IMG/VR virus record: IMGVR_UViG_3300025840_000211
Coordinates: 1 to 26,478 of that record
Direction: 5' to 3' (one strand)
DNA from: a virus
DNA length: 26,478 bases
A program made the position numbers and the translations under genes. This document shows positions 1 to 8,370 of the stretch, piece after piece. The notes below the pieces were generated by a model. That model was not told the origin of the DNA. It ran no database searches and saw only the letters and a list, made by a program, of their open reading frames with translations. Every line of letters begins with the position of its first letter. The stretch's first letter is position 1.

Positions 1-113
1 AAATGTTCCAATCCCGAAACATAAGGACAGGTAACACCACTTAAAGAATCAAATATTTCTAGTATTTTTTTGCTCTCAAGGTCAACTTTTATATAATACT
101 CAAAGTCTTTCAT
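1..113 (-). CDS. Partial unknown protein (N-terminal 37 residues)
   Basis: An ATG at 113-111 opens a frame that stays open to the left edge. The visible peptide begins MKDFEYYIKVDLESKKILEI and continues through a short segment containing Thr-Cys-Pro. The start lies 4 bases after the stop of the preceding minus-strand gene, which fits the tight packing of the whole strand and suggests co-transcription. No clear Shine-Dalgarno sequence precedes it. The visible piece is too short to assign a family or function, and the gene is cut by the window edge. Confidence 0.6.
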   Translation of the reverse strand, partial: MKDFEYYIKVDLESKKILEIFDSLSGVTCPYVSGLEH

Positions 114-117
114 TTAG

Positions 118-792
118 TTAATCTAAATCATTCTCTTTGGAATATTCTTCTATATCTTTATTTAAATCTTCTCTAAATTCTTTAATAAATTCGTCACTAC
201 GTAAAGACTTGTCTTCAAATATTTCTTTTCTACATTTATCTTCTTCTATCTTTCTTTCCACATAGTTTACAGAATATTCTCCGCAAGTTTCTGTAGAATT
301 TTTAACAACGTCTTCCAAAATTTCTTTTTCTCTTTCTTGGTTTTCTTCTCCAAGTTCTTTAATGTACTTTATTGCTTCATCACTCAATCCATCCAAAAAA
401 TTTGTAATATGAGATCTTGCTTCATTGGGTTCTTCTTTTTCTGCTGAAAGTTTATATTGCTCTCTTGGTGTTCCCATCCAGTACTTATTTTCCACCATAT
501 TATCATCCCACCCTCTCCAAGTAGAGAAATCATTTTTGGGACGCATAGCAATTTGAACTCCTACAGCAGCGGCAAGCTGTTCCATCATTTCTATAACTTC
601 TACCGGTTGAAGGACACACCAAAGATTGGAATGGTCCCCCCTCAATGCAACTTCAACTGCTCCACCAAAAGCAGTTCCTACTGTACATGATCTTGCTCTA
701 TTTCTGTTCTGTAATACATTTGCGTATTCGTTATATTCATAGGCTTCAAGGATTTTCTTCCTTGTTTTTGAAGTTTTCTTTTTTCTTTCCAT
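118..792 (-). CDS. Conserved phage protein of unknown function (224 aa)
   Basis: I do not recognise a biochemical function, though the central segment (about residues 25-105) resembles a hypothetical protein I associate with cyanomyovirus genomes. The N-terminus is very basic (MERKKKTSKTRKK). The central globular part contains the motifs RARSCTVGTAFGGAVEVAL and NLWCVLQPVEVIEMMEQLAA. The C-terminal half is strongly acidic and probably helical, with many Glu and Lys. I chose the ATG at 792-790. A longer in-frame TTG start at 804 exists, but a late-promoter-like CATAAATA at 819-826 would leave it almost no leader. The gene follows the collagen-like gene after 29 bases and is last but one on the minus strand here. 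A structural or assembly role is possible from context only. Confidence 0.8.
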   Translation of the reverse strand: MERKKKTSKTRKKILEAYEYNEYANVLQNRNRARSCTVGTAFGGAVEVALRGDHSNLWCVLQPVEVIEMMEQLAAAVGVQIAMRPKNDFSTWRGWDDNMVENKYWMGTPREQYKLSAEKEEPNEARSHITNFLDGLSDEAIKYIKELGEENQEREKEILEDVVKNSTETCGEYSVNYVERKIEEDKCRKEIFEDKSLRSDEFIKEFREDLNKDIEEYSKENDLD

Positions 793-818
793 AATTAAAT
801 CCAATTAATTATTTTTTG

Positions 819-826
819 TATTTATG
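819..826 (-). promoter_or_regulatory. Candidate T4-type late promoter (CATAAATA)
   Basis: The minus strand reads CATAAATA here, matching the NATAAATA form of the T4 late-promoter core that I recall being proposed for cyanophages. It overlaps the TAA stop of the collagen-like gene (822-824) and ends 26 bases before the ATG at 792. The same arrangement of stop codon inside the motif followed by a nearby start recurs at other junctions in this window. An 8-base AT-rich motif can arise by chance, so confidence is moderate. Confidence 0.5.
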
Positions 827-2507
827 ATGGTCCCCAAGAAACTGTTATGAATCCTCCAGTAGGAACAACTATATCATATGTTGTCGCTGGATTTATATCT
901 ATATCCAAAAACTGTGTAGTTGGTGCCAAACCTCCTGGTTGTCCTGGACTACCAACACCTGGTGCTCCTGGTGAACCAGGTTGACCAGGCAGTCCTGGAT
1001 TACCCGGATTTCCTCCTATACCAGGATTGCCAAGAGTTCTTCCTGTTCCGGGTATTCCAGGAGGTCCTTGTGCAGATAAACCTGGATTACCATCAGTTCC
1101 ATCTGTAGCCGCACTAGTACCTCCAGGTCCTCCAGCGCCACCGCCGCCACCGCCACCGCCACCGCCAGATATTTGTCCAACGGGAAAAGCTGCTGGGCAA
1201 GGTCCTCCGCAACCAAGTCCGGGACCACAATCACCACCACCTCCGCCACCACCTGCGGCACGAAAACTGGGACCAGCTGCTCCACCAGGTCCTCCTGGAG
1301 TATTAAATCCTCCAGCGCCACCGGCAGCACCACTTCCACTTGTTCCACCAGGTCCTCCGTTTCCTGCTCTTCCTCCAGGATTAAAAGTTCCAATGTTTCC
1401 AGGAACTCCATTTGATCCGGGAGGAATTCCAGGACCGCCATTACCTCTTGTGCCTGCTGCAGAATAACTACCGCCATTTCCAGCATTTCCAGCGGAACCT
1501 GGATTTCCACCAGCGCCTTCTACTGCAGTTCCAAAGTTACCAGGTTGTCCGGGTTGACCAACACCCGGAAATCCAATTCCTCCAGGGTTACCAGCAAGAC
1601 CTTTAGTTCCTGCTGTTCCTGGATTTCCTGGACCTCCAGCAGCACCTCCTAAACCCCCTGCTCCTCCTACTCCAGGTTGTCCAATTCCTCCTATTCCACC
1701 ACCACCACCATCAAAAGTAAATCCAAAAGCAGGAACACTAGATGACAATCCTGGAGCTCCTGATAAACCTGGTGCTCCTGCTCCACCTGGAGTTCCAGGA
1801 GCACCATCTGGTCCTGGAGATGCATCAACAGTATTACTGTTAGGGTTTAAACCTCCATCTATCCCATCAGTTCCAGCACTTCCTGGTAGACCTGCTCCAC
1901 CTGCATTTCCGGGAGTGCCAAGAGTTCTGGGTTGATTAATTATAACTTGCCCATTAGTTCCAGCAGTTCCTGGAAATCCTCCTGTTCCTGGCTGTCCCCC
2001 TGGTTGACTAGTATTTACCCAATTAAATTGTCCAAAACCAATTCCACCAGGACCCCCAAATGGTTGAGTGGGAGAACGTCCTCCTGGTCCTCCAGGAGTA
2101 GCTGGACCATTTCTACCACCTTTGGCACCTCCTCCTCCAGCACCAGTAGCTCCACTACCAAGATTTCCATTACTAATTATAGTGTACCTTGTTCCTAATC
2201 CACCAACACCTCCTGTACCAGCTGCTCCACCAGGACCACCTAATCCATTATTTCCAGGAGTTCCCGCATTTCCTGCGTCACCTCCAGGTCCTGCAGGTCC
2301 TGGAAATCCTGGTTGACCTGCATTTCCTGCGTCACCTCCAGTTCCAGGTAGACCAGGTTGACCTGCTGTTCCTTCTCCAACAAATGAAACTTTACGTACT
2401 CTTGGAGAAACATCTACAGAAGCATTAAAAGTTCCTGGAGCATTATAAGTTATAGAACCTCCAGGAACTTGACTATTTAATAGTCTTTTAGTTACTCCAA
2501 ATGACAT
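822..2507 (-). CDS. Collagen-like glycine-rich adhesin / tail fibre tip protein (561 aa)
   Basis: Most of the protein consists of Gly-X-Y triplets, with long uninterrupted runs and frequent proline in the Y position (for example GQPGLPG, GQPGFPGPAG), as in collagen. An N-terminal segment (about residues 1-45, PGTFNASVDVSPRVRKVSFV) and a C-terminal one (last 25 residues, ending FITVSWGPS) look like beta strands capping the glycine-rich body. That architecture is known from phage glycine-rich adhesins. Near residues 425-460 there is a Cys-containing patch (DCGPGLGCGGPC) and a run of ten glycines. The ATG at 2507 has GGAT a few bases upstream and lies 3 bases after the stop of the oxygenase gene, so the pair is probably co-translated. 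Likely role (inference): a trimeric host-recognition fibre or capsid/tail decoration. The antisense strand shows several long open frames purely because of the Gly/Pro codon bias. Confidence 0.85.
   Translation of the reverse strand: MSFGVTKRLLNSQVPGGSITYNAPGTFNASVDVSPRVRKVSFVGEGTAGQPGLPGTGGDAGNAGQPGFPGPAGPGGDAGNAGTPGNNGLGGPGGAAGTGGVGGLGTRYTIISNGNLGSGATGAGGGGAKGGRNGPATPGGPGGRSPTQPFGGPGGIGFGQFNWVNTSQPGGQPGTGGFPGTAGTNGQVIINQPRTLGTPGNAGGAGLPGSAGTDGIDGGLNPNSNTVDASPGPDGAPGTPGGAGAPGLSGAPGLSSSVPAFGFTFDGGGGGIGGIGQPGVGGAGGLGGAAGGPGNPGTAGTKGLAGNPGGIGFPGVGQPGQPGNFGTAVEGAGGNPGSAGNAGNGGSYSAAGTRGNGGPGIPPGSNGVPGNIGTFNPGGRAGNGGPGGTSGSGAAGGAGGFNTPGGPGGAAGPSFRAAGGGGGGGDCGPGLGCGGPCPAAFPVGQISGGGGGGGGGGAGGPGGTSAATDGTDGNPGLSAQGPPGIPGTGRTLGNPGIGGNPGNPGLPGQPGSPGAPGVGSPGQPGGLAPTTQFLDIDINPATTYDIVVPTGGFITVSWGPS
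1137..1166 (-). repeat. Gly-codon microsatellite (10 consecutive Gly codons)
   Basis: Thirty bases alternate GGC and GGT (CCGCCA-type hexamers on the plus strand) and encode ten glycines in a row inside the collagen-like protein. Such a tract is prone to length change by polymerase slippage in steps of three or six bases, which would alter the glycine run without breaking the frame. Confidence 0.7.
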
Positions 2508-2510
2508 CTT

Positions 2511-3131
2511 TTAATCCAGATAGAACCAACCTGTTATTATATATTTAGATTTATCTCCATGAACAACATTTCCTCTATGAGGATGTGTATAAGCTGCTGG
2601 CCAAATCAGGAGTGTATTTTCTCTAGCAGGAATTCTAAGTTTCTGATATAAAAATTCAACTTCTCCAGCTTCCTCTATAGTATTCAAATAAAATGAATAT
2701 GTGAGACATCTACTGTTTTCTAAATTATTTCCTTGCTCATGATGCCATACATGATATCCTCCACCGGGTCTTATCTTTTGCATCTTAAATGAGTTGCATG
2801 ATAACATATATCCTTTCAAGTTATCATATTGCTCTACATATTTTTCAAAGTATATTTGGAGAGTCTGATGAAAAATTTTCATCGGATTCTCTCCATTAAA
2901 TGGAGTATCTAATGGTATAGTTTTTAAGTTTAAAAAGCAATGAGTATCATCTTTCCAAGTTTTTGTCATCGAAGAAGATTCAGCTTGCTTTCTTGTTTTA
3001 CAATATCCAAAAGACTCCAGTTTTTCATACTCTTTAATCATGTGATCGCAATAACCATCAGGAAATACATTAGAATACATCCCAATAAAATCTTGATACC
3101 TTTCAGAATAGGCGTCGTTCATATGATTCAT
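2511..3131 (-). CDS. 2OG-Fe(II) oxygenase, prolyl-4-hydroxylase type (206 aa)
   Basis: Enzymes of this superfamily use 2-oxoglutarate, O2 and Fe(II) to hydroxylate a substrate, often a peptidyl proline. The C-terminal half shows the double-stranded beta-helix signature. A His-x-Glu iron motif lies in GGYHVWHHEQG (first His codon 2744-2742, Glu 2738-2736). A distal His lies in HPHRGN (codon 2579-2577). A basic residue in SKYIITGW can bind the 2OG carboxylate. The length is normal for phage members. ATGs at 3131 and 3122 and a TTG at 3161 are all possible. I use 3131, which has CGAG about 5 bases upstream; 3122 is nearly as good. The gene lies directly upstream of the collagen-like gene, with a gap of 3 bases, making that protein an obvious candidate substrate. 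Other cyanophage members have no proven substrate. Confidence 0.85.
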   Translation of the reverse strand: MNHMNDAYSERYQDFIGMYSNVFPDGYCDHMIKEYEKLESFGYCKTRKQAESSSMTKTWKDDTHCFLNLKTIPLDTPFNGENPMKIFHQTLQIYFEKYVEQYDNLKGYMLSCNSFKMQKIRPGGGYHVWHHEQGNNLENSRCLTYSFYLNTIEEAGEVEFLYQKLRIPARENTLLIWPAAYTHPHRGNVVHGDKSKYIITGWFYLD

Positions 3132-3144
3132 ATAACTCGGAAAA

Positions 3145-3152
3145 TATTTATG
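3145..3152 (-). promoter_or_regulatory. Candidate late promoter (CATAAATA) for oxygenase-collagen pair
   Basis: The minus strand reads CATAAATA, overlapping the TAA stop of the 1740-residue fibre gene (3148-3150) and lying 13-22 bases upstream of the two ATG candidates of the oxygenase. This would allow the oxygenase and the collagen-like gene to be transcribed as their own late unit. The assignment rests on motif and position only. Confidence 0.4.
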
Positions 3153-6100
3153 CGAAATCAAACAGTGCTATATTTCCATACCAAGTTGCTCCACCGTCTG
3201 GTGTTACAAATGTCCAAATGTCTGTTCTTCCTGCTGTTTCAGTTCTAGTTGGACTGACTGCTCCTGAGAATTTTACTCCAGGGAAAGATACTGTTCTTAC
3301 AGGACCAGTACTTAGATTTGTTATGAATACAGTAATTCCAGAACCCAAACCTGTTGGAGCATTTTGAATATTGAATTGACAATTTCCATTTAAAGTTACA
3401 GTGAAAACATTCGCTGTTGCCATATTTAAATTTACAACTCCACTTCTAGGTCCCAGATTCGAAACTACTTCACCATATCTAAGCAGGGAAACATCAGTAA
3501 TTCTTGTGTCGCTTAAATTTAATTCGTCAGTAGCTGCGTTATAAACTAAATTTGGATTTGTATATAACTCTTGATCTGTCGCAGTTGTAGAATTAGTCTT
3601 TACAAAAGTTAGATAATTTGTAGCACCTGCATCATCTTGTACAGTTCTTACTTGTGTTGAAGCTGTTGCGGTTCCAGTAAGACTATCAGCATATATGGTT
3701 CCCCATGGTGCAGTTGAAGATCCAATATCTAGGTTACTTGCATCAGGAATAAGATCATCTTGTATTCTTGCGTTAATAGCTAACTTATCAACACCTAGAT
3801 CATTTCCTAAAGTTACACTTCCATTTGCTGTCAAGTCAGTTGTAGTTACTTTAGGCGAAGATAATGTTTGAGCACTTGGATCGTATGTTATATTTACATT
3901 AGTAAATACCTCTTGTTCGGCTCCTGGAGCAGCATTATTGAGAGTTACAAAAGTTAAAAACTTAGCTCCAGAACTATTATTTAATTGAGTATTTACTTTT
4001 TGACTGTTAGATGCAACTCCATTTAGATTTGTAGCATTAACTGTATTTGCCCAAATTTCATTAAATCTAAGGGTATTGGATCCAAGATTTCTTGTGAGTG
4101 TTGGTTTGGGAAGAATATCTGAAGTCAATCCACCTCTAAGAGCCATATCATTGGCACTATTTGTACATATTGTAGCATCACCTACTATGTTAATGCTATT
4201 ATTGCCAGTTATTGATCCAGTTACATTAGTATTTCCAGTAACACCTAAATTACCTCCAACACTAAGATTGCTAGTGACAGTACCAATTCCTGCAGCATAT
4301 AATCTTTTACCGTCTATGTTGCCAGTTTTAAATACATCTGTATTGACATTATATGTAAGACCTGGTTTTGTATATAATACTTCGTCTACTGGAGAACCTG
4401 ATGGGTTATTTGTTTGAACAAAGGTTAAAAATACTGGATCTTGATCTGCATTTAGTTCTTGTGTTTGAATCATCTCTGCCATATCGGCAGTACCTACAAA
4501 GGTTCCATTAAATGTTTCTGCGTATACATTATTCCATCTTCTGGAAGGAGAACCTAAATGATAACCATAAACTCCAGCAGCAGCAGCGTTTACCGCAGGA
4601 ATAAGACCAGTATCATCAAAATGTGCTCTGGTTGAAAGTGCTACACCAACTCCAGCAGAAACACCACCACTTCCATTGCTAGTTTGGAATTCTAAAGCTG
4701 ATATACTTCCGGTATTAATATTACAACTTATTCTTGCAGCATTTCCATCTATTGCAGGAACACCATTTTCATGGTTGAAAGTGATGTTGGCATCACCTTG
4801 TCCATCATTAAGAGTCAGCGCTACGCTTCCTTCAGTGCCATTTAAATTGACTATATTACCTGTTGTAGTTAACTTAACATCTGTTGTGGATTTTGTAATT
4901 TTAAATCCATCGTCAGTGAAGAAATCATCAAATACTGGTGCTGGACTATTGTTTGCTACAAAAGAAGGATAATAATCTTTAACCGCTGAAGTTTGACCTA
5001 TAGAAAGTTGTTTTGCGTCGTCTGCGACACCAATAAATTTTCCTTGAAATGTTGAAGCATAGACAGTTCCGTATTGGTTTGTACTAGTTCCTAAATCGGT
5101 GTCAACACTTAAAGGTAAAAGTGAATTTGCAGCTTGTGAAAGTCTAATGCGCGTACCGTAAGTAACACTATCTCCTGGAGTTCCAACTGCAGCAACTTCA
5201 AGATCTATTTCTCCTGCAGTTGCTTCATTATTAATAGAAATTTTTCCAGCGCCACTATCAGCACTTCCAGTAGCAACTACATATTTTTCTCCAGAGAGAA
5301 AATATGAACCACTTCTGATAGTAAAATCTCCTCCACCATCATTATAGGAAACTCTCTTGTTTCCTCCATTGTCTAAAAGAATTGCTCCTGATGTTCCCGA
5401 CAACCACAATGCTGCTCTGTCTGTGCTTGTAGCATCTGTTGCTTTCAGTTTTAATGTGTTTATGTTAGGGACGTATGCTATTGCGTCATTTGTATATACA
5501 TCCTCATAGTCTCCTGGAGCAGCAGTATTAGAATCTACAAAGGTTAAAAAGTGCTCTGCTGTAGCTGCTGTATTAGATTGAGTTTTTATCTTATCTGCTT
5601 GACCTACAGTAGCTCCTAAAAAGTTAACTGCTGTTGGTGTTACTGCTAGAATTCTTCCCTTTTCATCAACTTGAAAAACTGGAATAGTTGTTTCATTTCC
5701 ATAAGTACTAGCAGATACTCCAGTAGTATCTAAAGTAAGGTTTAATTGTACTGCTGCTTGTCCATCAAAACTAACTGCTGATGCAATTCCATCACCGCTT
5801 ATTGAGAAATTTTGTGGTGTTGCTAAACGTTGCGCAGCATCTACAACCAATCCAGAGACTGGTGACCATTCAGTTCCTCTTCCTGATGGTGATAGTCCAT
5901 TAGAAATTGATATTAAGACTTCTCCATCAGTTCCAGCATTTCCAAGACTATCTTTAATCGCACCAGAAATATAAGCATCGCCAACAACTTCTAAAGAATT
6001 TGTTTGAGAACTTGTACCAATTCCAATAGAACCACTTACATAAGAATTGCCAAGAACCTGAAGAATATTAGTAGATCCTGAATTTAATGACTCGGAAGCA

Positions 6101-8370
6101 AGATCTACTGGGGATGTCAATGAACTTCCCAATAAGAAGTTGCCGGAATTGGAAATAAAGAATCCACTACGTTGAGAACCTGGAGTATGGTTTCTTGAAC
6201 CAGAACCATAAATGCCAGCATAATAATCCCATAAAGATCTTGGTGATGTACCATCAGCACTTCTGACCTGAAGATCAATTGCGGCATCAAAATTAGAACC
6301 TGTCAGCCTTGTTACTTTAATAGATGCATCAGTATCAATAACATTTAATGATCTAAAAGCGTCTACTCCATCTACTGTTCCTGGAATAGTAAAGGTATTA
6401 ATAGATGCAATGTCTACACTATTTCCAATTATAGATTTGCCCTTAAAGGTAAATTTACCTGTAGAAATAGTGGTATCATTTGGATTTACGTTAAGACCTA
6501 CATTAGTATAGAGACCCTCATAGAATGAACCTGGAGGTAAATTATTGTCATCTACAAAAGGTAGATAGAATGTCTTGTTAGTTGTTATTCCAACAGTTTT
6601 AATTACATTTGCCTGTTGGGCAGTTCCTACAGTAAGACTTAATAGGCTGGTCCACTTTGTAGAACCTGCCCCAGTAGATTGGAGAACAAAATCTAATCCA
6701 CCAGAAGTTCCATCGCCAGCAAAAAATGCCCCAGAAAGTCCAAAACTTCCATTTACATCAAGGTTTCTTGTTGGACCATCTTTGTTTATACCAATATTTC
6801 CATTAGTATCCAAATATAATTGATTTGCGTTATTTCTAGTTACACCGTCGTCACTTACATTAGTTTCAATAGAAATATCTTTTGGTGTTCCTGAAGAACC
6901 AGAAGATGTATCAAGTCTTATGTAAGATCCTGCTGGAAAAACTCTAAAGTTGTCCCATGCTGTACCAGTAAAATCTTGAGAAAATACTTCAAGTTGTCCA
7001 GTTCCTGAACCGTTTGGAACTATTCGTAAATTTGTTTTTGCGTTGGTATTTGAATTTCTAAATGTTGGACTTCCTTTAAAATTATTATCTGAAGAATTTT
7101 GAGGGTATAACTGAACATCTCCAATTCTAATACCATTAGAACTTCCATATCCAAAAACATTCAATTTTGTGCTGATGGTTTCTGTTCCAATAGCAACAGC
7201 ACCTTTTTCTGGTGATAAGTATGTGTTTCCAGTATCAAGATCTATTACTTGAGCACTATATTCGTCAGAAAATGAACCACTTAAAGGTACACCTTTAACC
7301 ACAAAAGACTGCGAGTTTCCAAAAGCAGGAGCAGGAAATACAACTTCTGAAGGCTTTCTAGAATCAACTCTTACAATTCCGCCTACTCTTGTTGTATCTC
7401 TAGAACCTAATTGCTCTACATTTATTCCTAAATTTATATTTCTTCCACCAGATTTGACAGCAACTGCCGAGTCTAAACTTATATCCGATTCTATAAATTG
7501 TAGACCGTTATATGCAGTACCTACTGTTGAGTTTAAAAGCTCTCCGAGTATTACTGTTCCTCTGGTGTTTTTTATTTCAAATTGTTTTCTTGGAGCAGTT
7601 GTTCCTAGACCAACATATCCTGTACCTTTTACAAAGTTAAATTCATTGCTACCATCAACGGATCCATCATTTCCATGGAACTGAACGTTTCCTATAGTTC
7701 CACCAGCAGCAGTTTTTACATTAGTTCTGGCAATCCATTCAATTCCACCAAGAGAATTTTTTGTTATAAGGTCTGTGGGATTTCCTCCGAGACCATTAAA
7801 ATCATAAATCGTTCCTGTGAGATTTATGTCTCCATTTACATCCAATGCTCTTTCTGGAATGGTTGAATTAATTCCAACTCTACCATCACCAAGAGCAGTT
7901 ATTATAGATCCACCAACACCAACTTTAAAAGTATCTGTAAACTGATTAAAGGTAAAGGCAGATGAAGTAGAAAAGTCTCCAGATTCTTTAAACAGAATCT
8001 CAGTATCGTTTCCCGGAGGAGTGACCGTAATATATCCAATATTATCAAAGGGAGTAGCTGTCGCTGCAATGGCTACACCCTCAAAGTTTAAAATTGTAAT
8101 ACTGTTACCAGTACCTACAATAAAACCTTCATCAAAAAGACTTATGCCAGTTACCGCAGTTCCTGGAGCAACCTGCCAATATCTTTCGCCAACATCACCG
8201 CCATCATAAGTTACTAATTGATAATAAGAACTTTTGAGGGGAAGAGATTTCTCAGTAGGAAAACCTAAATTAGGTTCTGCCTCTTCAATACGTAATTGAA
8301 TATCTCTGCCAGTTGTAAGACCGGCATAATTAGGTACTTTCTTTCTACCGGTGATGTGCTTGATGCTCAT
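3148..8370 (-). CDS. Giant tail fibre / virion structural protein (1740 aa)
   Basis: The protein is a long, low-charge, Ser/Thr/Asn/Gly-rich fibre. Near the N-terminus it has a module MSIKHITGRKKVPNYAGL of a type I associate with cyanophage structural proteins. Several short fibre motifs of the VGIGT...LDVNG type follow (for example GINSTIPERALDVNG). Six imperfect repeats (about 55-65 residues) fill the C-terminal 1100 residues, each with a core like FLTFVxxNxAxPGxxxxLYTN. The end, with GNCQFNIQNAPTG and PDGGATWYGNIALFDFA, resembles C-terminal domains of other phage tail fibres. The ATG at 8370 overlaps the stop of the upstream gene as ATGA. Probable role: a trimeric long fibre reaching from the baseplate to the host. 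Receptor specificity cannot be read from the sequence. Confidence 0.85.
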   Translation of the reverse strand: MSIKHITGRKKVPNYAGLTTGRDIQLRIEEAEPNLGFPTEKSLPLKSSYYQLVTYDGGDVGERYWQVAPGTAVTGISLFDEGFIVGTGNSITILNFEGVAIAATATPFDNIGYITVTPPGNDTEILFKESGDFSTSSAFTFNQFTDTFKVGVGGSIITALGDGRVGINSTIPERALDVNGDINLTGTIYDFNGLGGNPTDLITKNSLGGIEWIARTNVKTAAGGTIGNVQFHGNDGSVDGSNEFNFVKGTGYVGLGTTAPRKQFEIKNTRGTVILGELLNSTVGTAYNGLQFIESDISLDSAVAVKSGGRNINLGINVEQLGSRDTTRVGGIVRVDSRKPSEVVFPAPAFGNSQSFVVKGVPLSGSFSDEYSAQVIDLDTGNTYLSPEKGAVAIGTETISTKLNVFGYGSSNGIRIGDVQLYPQNSSDNNFKGSPTFRNSNTNAKTNLRIVPNGSGTGQLEVFSQDFTGTAWDNFRVFPAGSYIRLDTSSGSSGTPKDISIETNVSDDGVTRNNANQLYLDTNGNIGINKDGPTRNLDVNGSFGLSGAFFAGDGTSGGLDFVLQSTGAGSTKWTSLLSLTVGTAQQANVIKTVGITTNKTFYLPFVDDNNLPPGSFYEGLYTNVGLNVNPNDTTISTGKFTFKGKSIIGNSVDIASINTFTIPGTVDGVDAFRSLNVIDTDASIKVTRLTGSNFDAAIDLQVRSADGTSPRSLWDYYAGIYGSGSRNHTPGSQRSGFFISNSGNFLLGSSLTSPVDLASESLNSGSTNILQVLGNSYVSGSIGIGTSSQTNSLEVVGDAYISGAIKDSLGNAGTDGEVLISISNGLSPSGRGTEWSPVSGLVVDAAQRLATPQNFSISGDGIASAVSFDGQAAVQLNLTLDTTGVSASTYGNETTIPVFQVDEKGRILAVTPTAVNFLGATVGQADKIKTQSNTAATAEHFLTFVDSNTAAPGDYEDVYTNDAIAYVPNINTLKLKATDATSTDRAALWLSGTSGAILLDNGGNKRVSYNDGGGDFTIRSGSYFLSGEKYVVATGSADSGAGKISINNEATAGEIDLEVAAVGTPGDSVTYGTRIRLSQAANSLLPLSVDTDLGTSTNQYGTVYASTFQGKFIGVADDAKQLSIGQTSAVKDYYPSFVANNSPAPVFDDFFTDDGFKITKSTTDVKLTTTGNIVNLNGTEGSVALTLNDGQGDANITFNHENGVPAIDGNAARISCNINTGSISALEFQTSNGSGGVSAGVGVALSTRAHFDDTGLIPAVNAAAAGVYGYHLGSPSRRWNNVYAETFNGTFVGTADMAEMIQTQELNADQDPVFLTFVQTNNPSGSPVDEVLYTKPGLTYNVNTDVFKTGNIDGKRLYAAGIGTVTSNLSVGGNLGVTGNTNVTGSITGNNSINIVGDATICTNSANDMALRGGLTSDILPKPTLTRNLGSNTLRFNEIWANTVNATNLNGVASNSQKVNTQLNNSSGAKFLTFVTLNNAAPGAEQEVFTNVNITYDPSAQTLSSPKVTTTDLTANGSVTLGNDLGVDKLAINARIQDDLIPDASNLDIGSSTAPWGTIYADSLTGTATASTQVRTVQDDAGATNYLTFVKTNSTTATDQELYTNPNLVYNAATDELNLSDTRITDVSLLRYGEVVSNLGPRSGVVNLNMATANVFTVTLNGNCQFNIQNAPTGLGSGITVFITNLSTGPVRTVSFPGVKFSGAVSPTRTETAGRTDIWTFVTPDGGATWYGNIALFDFA
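3510..6640 (-). repeat. Six-copy protein repeat in the tail fibre gene
   Basis: Six diverged copies occur at approximately 6640-6436, 5615-5441, 5027-4863, 4488-4318, 4015-3848 and 3672-3510. Each begins with a short Ala/Gln/Lys-rich strand, then a core such as HFLTFVDSNTAAPGDYED, PVFLTFVQTNNPSGSPVDE or KFLTFVTLNNAAPGAEQE, then (L/V)(Y/F)TN and a strand of the form xxYNxxTxxL. At DNA level the shared seed is a short ACAAAAGTTAAAAA-like stretch. Copies are separated by 45-200 residues of variable fibre sequence, which suggests a repeated structural unit with inserted modules. Confidence 0.7.

Noticed and set aside
1027-1467. Proline-rich plus-strand open frame antisense to the collagen-like gene (others at 920-1108, 1173-1415, 2068-2316)
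   Set aside because: Gly and Pro codons on the minus strand (GGN, CCN) read as Pro and Gly on the complement and rarely produce stops, so long antisense frames are expected. No ribosome binding site or plus-strand operon supports them.
1016-1510. A 164-codon minus-strand frame within the collagen-like gene
   Set aside because: It is an out-of-frame reading of the glycine codons, giving a Leu/Val/Glu-rich string with no domain. The collagen frame is clearly the real one.
4076-4417. Plus-strand frames antisense to the giant fibre (also at 4676-4972, 6575-6823, 7454-7684)
   Set aside because: They are shadows of a long, stop-poor minus-strand gene, with no supporting start signals or family resemblance.
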